DNA of 64,000 bases from Vibrio barjaei (GTDB lineage Bacteria; Pseudomonadota; Gammaproteobacteria; Enterobacterales; Vibrionaceae). The stretch covers positions 1 to 64,000 of the forward strand of contig NZ_LQXO02000045.1 in the NCBI RefSeq assembly GCF_001639065.2, in the 5' to 3' direction. Of this stretch, positions 62,582-64,000 are shown piece by piece. A program made the translations under genes and the position numbers. Numbering within the stretch: position 1 is the first letter of the stretch; each line of letters begins with the position of its first letter. The notes beneath the pieces were generated by a model that made no database searches, was not told the DNA's origin, and saw only the letters and a list, made by a program, of their open reading frames with translations.

Positions 62582-63049
62582 TTACTTTTTGCGAACGTGA
62601 GGTGCTGCTTTATCTAGAACACCATTAACGAACTTGTGGCTGTCTTCTGCTGCGAATACTTTCGCAAGCTCAATAGCTTCGTTGATAACCACTTTGTAAG
62701 GTACGTCTTCGCGACTCGTCATTTCGTACATCGCTAGACGAAGAAGCGCAAGCTCCATCATGTCTAGATCTTGCATTGGACGAGAAACGAACGGACGTAA
62801 CTTGCTGTCTAGTTCCGTGTGATTCAACGCGACACCCGTGAGCAAATCACGGAAATATACAACGTCAGTCTCTGGCGCAGTCAACGCAGGCTCAGCAGCA
62901 TGATGTTCTTCTTCATCATACTTACCACCTGATAAGAACTGTTCTTCAACAGTGGCAACATTTTCTTTAGTAATTTGCCAAGAATAAATTGCTTGCAGAG
63001 CAAATTGACGTGCATTACGACGTGCGGCTGGTTTCACACTGGCCCCCAT
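62582..63049 (-). CDS. nusB: Transcription antitermination factor NusB
   Basis: A 155-residue helical protein. ARRNARQFALQAIYSWQ at the start and YKVVINEAIELAKVFAAEDS with HKFVNGVLDKAA near the end are NusB signatures. With NusE (S10) it binds boxA RNA during rRNA antitermination. The start overlaps the ribH stop by one nucleotide (TAATG). Confidence 0.96.
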   Translation of the reverse strand: MGASVKPAARRNARQFALQAIYSWQITKENVATVEEQFLSGGKYDEEEHHAAEPALTAPETDVVYFRDLLTGVALNHTELDSKLRPFVSRPMQDLDMMELALLRLAMYEMTSREDVPYKVVINEAIELAKVFAAEDSHKFVNGVLDKAAPHVRKK

Positions 63050-63519
63050 TAGGAATCGATTTCAGAAAGAACGTTGATCATTTCAAGCGCGCTTAGTGCA
63101 GCCTCTGCACCTTTATTACCAGCCTTGGTTCCAGCACGCTCAATTGCTTGATCGATAGTATCAACAGTCAATACACCAAATGCTACTGGTAGGCTATATT
63201 CCAGAGACACTTGCGCAAGACCTTTATTACACTCACTACAAACATAGTCGAAATGTGGTGTACCGCCACGAATTACTGTACCCAAAGACACGATTGCATC
63301 AAACTTACCTGTTTTAGCAACTCGCTGAGCAACCAATGGTAGCTCTACCGCACCAGGGCAACGAACAACAGTGATGTTGTCTTCACTTACTTGGCCGTGA
63401 CGTTTTAAAGTATCGATAGCACCAGATAATAGGCTTTCATTGATAAAACTATTGAAACGAGAAATTACAATAGCAATCTTTGCGTTCGGTGCTGGGAAGC
63501 CACCCTCGATAACTTTCAT
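63049..63519 (-). CDS. ribH: 6,7-dimethyl-8-ribityllumazine synthase
   Basis: A 156-residue enzyme. IVISRFNSFINESLLSGAID, VRCPGAVELPLVAQRVA, GTVIRGGTPHFDYVC and GVLTVDTIDQAIERAG are the lumazine synthase motifs, including the catalytic His in TPHFD. It condenses the butanone phosphate with the ribitylamino-uracil in riboflavin synthesis. An AAGGAAAG site precedes the ATG. It lies 176 bp after ribBA on the same strand. Confidence 0.96.
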   Translation of the reverse strand: MKVIEGGFPAPNAKIAIVISRFNSFINESLLSGAIDTLKRHGQVSEDNITVVRCPGAVELPLVAQRVAKTGKFDAIVSLGTVIRGGTPHFDYVCSECNKGLAQVSLEYSLPVAFGVLTVDTIDQAIERAGTKAGNKGAEAALSALEMINVLSEIDS

Positions 63520-63650
63520 ATGCTTTCCTTATAAACTATGTTCATCGCGCGAGAATCGCCGGATTCTAGCACAACTCAATTATCAATATCCACCGCTAAC
63601 TTTAGTCAAACACTGCTTTCACAATACTTGCAGTTGGTTGCGGCGCGACG

Positions 63651-63689
63651 AAAAAGAAAAAGCCTTTGCGTTTCATAAGCAAAGGCTTG
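63651..63689 (-). terminator. Terminator after ribBA
   Basis: AGCCTTTGC (63661-63669) and GCAAAGGCT (63679-63687) form a 9-bp stem. On the minus strand it is followed by TTTTTCTTTTTC. Confidence 0.88.
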
Positions 63690-63695
63690 GATAAA

Positions 63696-64000
63696 TTACT
63701 CAGTAATGTATTCAGTGACGCTCAGACCAAAGCCACCCAGTGCGTGATACTTTTTATCCGCAGCAGACAGCAGCTTCATTTCGTGCACGCCAAGATCCGC
63801 GAGAATCTGCGAGCCTACGCCTACTCGGCGCGATGTGCCTTGTTTTTTAGCCATGGTCGGTGCTGAGCCATTGTCTTGTTGCTCGAATACCTTGATCTTG
63901 TGAACAATAGCATCAGTGCTTTCTTCATTACCAAGAATCACAAGTACACCGCCTTCTTTTCCAATGCGCTTCATCGCTTTGTCTAAAGTCCAGCTGCGAT
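63696..64000 (-). CDS. ribBA: RibBA C-terminal part (GTP cyclohydrolase II-like domain), truncated by the window edge
   Basis: The last about 101 codons; the frame continues off the right edge without a stop (RSWTLDKAMKRIGKEGG is readable). DLGVHEMKLLSAADKKYHAL is the RibA-like terminal segment found in bifunctional 3,4-dihydroxybutanone-phosphate synthase/GTP cyclohydrolase II proteins. It supplies both precursors for RibH, the next gene. Whether the RibA half is catalytically complete cannot be seen. Confidence 0.88.
   Translation of the reverse strand, partial: RSWTLDKAMKRIGKEGGVLVILGNEESTDAIVHKIKVFEQQDNGSAPTMAKKQGTSRRVGVGSQILADLGVHEMKLLSAADKKYHALGGFGLSVTEYITE

Overview
The window reads as a chromosomal segment of a marine gammaproteobacterium of the Vibrionaceae, probably Vibrio itself. 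The evidence is the ribBA(partial)-ribH-nusB-thiL-pgpA run at the right edge, a complete uhpTABC hexose-phosphate locus, two DUF3332 lipoproteins, a DUF3360 permease, a CHASE-GGDEF-EAL protein and many transporters, at mid-range GC. No rRNA, tRNA, CRISPR array, integron attC site, transposase or prophage was found.

Layout. 0-7.2 kb is loosely packed accessory DNA: a tandem repeat, a DUF3644 protein, a small hypothetical, a VOC protein, a MocR-type regulator divergent from a LysE exporter, a second LysE exporter, a PaaI-like thioesterase, and two copies of a short palindromic dispersed repeat. 7.2-18.6 kb is a compact gene set that looks like an undescribed natural-product pathway: a 2-oxoglutarate/Fe(II) oxygenase divergent from an eight-gene run of methyltransferase, alkylmalate-synthase-like protein fused to a Rossmann/methyltransferase-like domain, glutamine-dependent asparagine-synthetase-like enzyme, alpha/beta hydrolase, twin ATP-grasp ligases, MFS exporter and PrpF-type isomerase. 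It has no NRPS or PKS carrier proteins. 18.8-21.5 kb holds a secreted S8 protease and a stand-alone protein resembling its inhibitory propeptide.

22-31.3 kb holds a CDF metal exporter/MarR operon with twin operator-like palindromes, a RodA paralogue, DedA, YgiW-like, SIS-domain, MltC-family and DUF3360 genes, and a candidate small RNA. 31.7-36.6 kb encodes two membrane signalling proteins: Cache-PAS-DUF294 nucleotidyltransferase and CHASE-GGDEF-EAL. 36.8-38.4 kb is a BCCT transporter. 38.8-51.3 kb holds uhpT, uhpA, uhpB and uhpC, a MalY-like lyase with an NhaC antiporter and a LacI regulator, and a DEAD-box helicase, bracketed by the two DUF3332 lipoproteins. 51.7-53 kb is mgtE. 53.3-57.8 kb is a kduI-TRAP-iclR operon for uronate-derived substrates. 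The rest is a crotonase, two small proteins, a PlsC-family acyltransferase and the housekeeping thiL/pgpA, ribH/nusB and ribBA genes.

How the parts work together. The 7-18 kb set would build, decorate, amidate, ligate and export a small polar acid or peptide-like metabolite. The uhp genes sense external glucose-6-phosphate (UhpC/UhpB/UhpA) and import it (UhpT). The TRAP/KduI operon would take up and isomerise unsaturated uronates. Function statements rest on motifs read by eye; no database search was possible.
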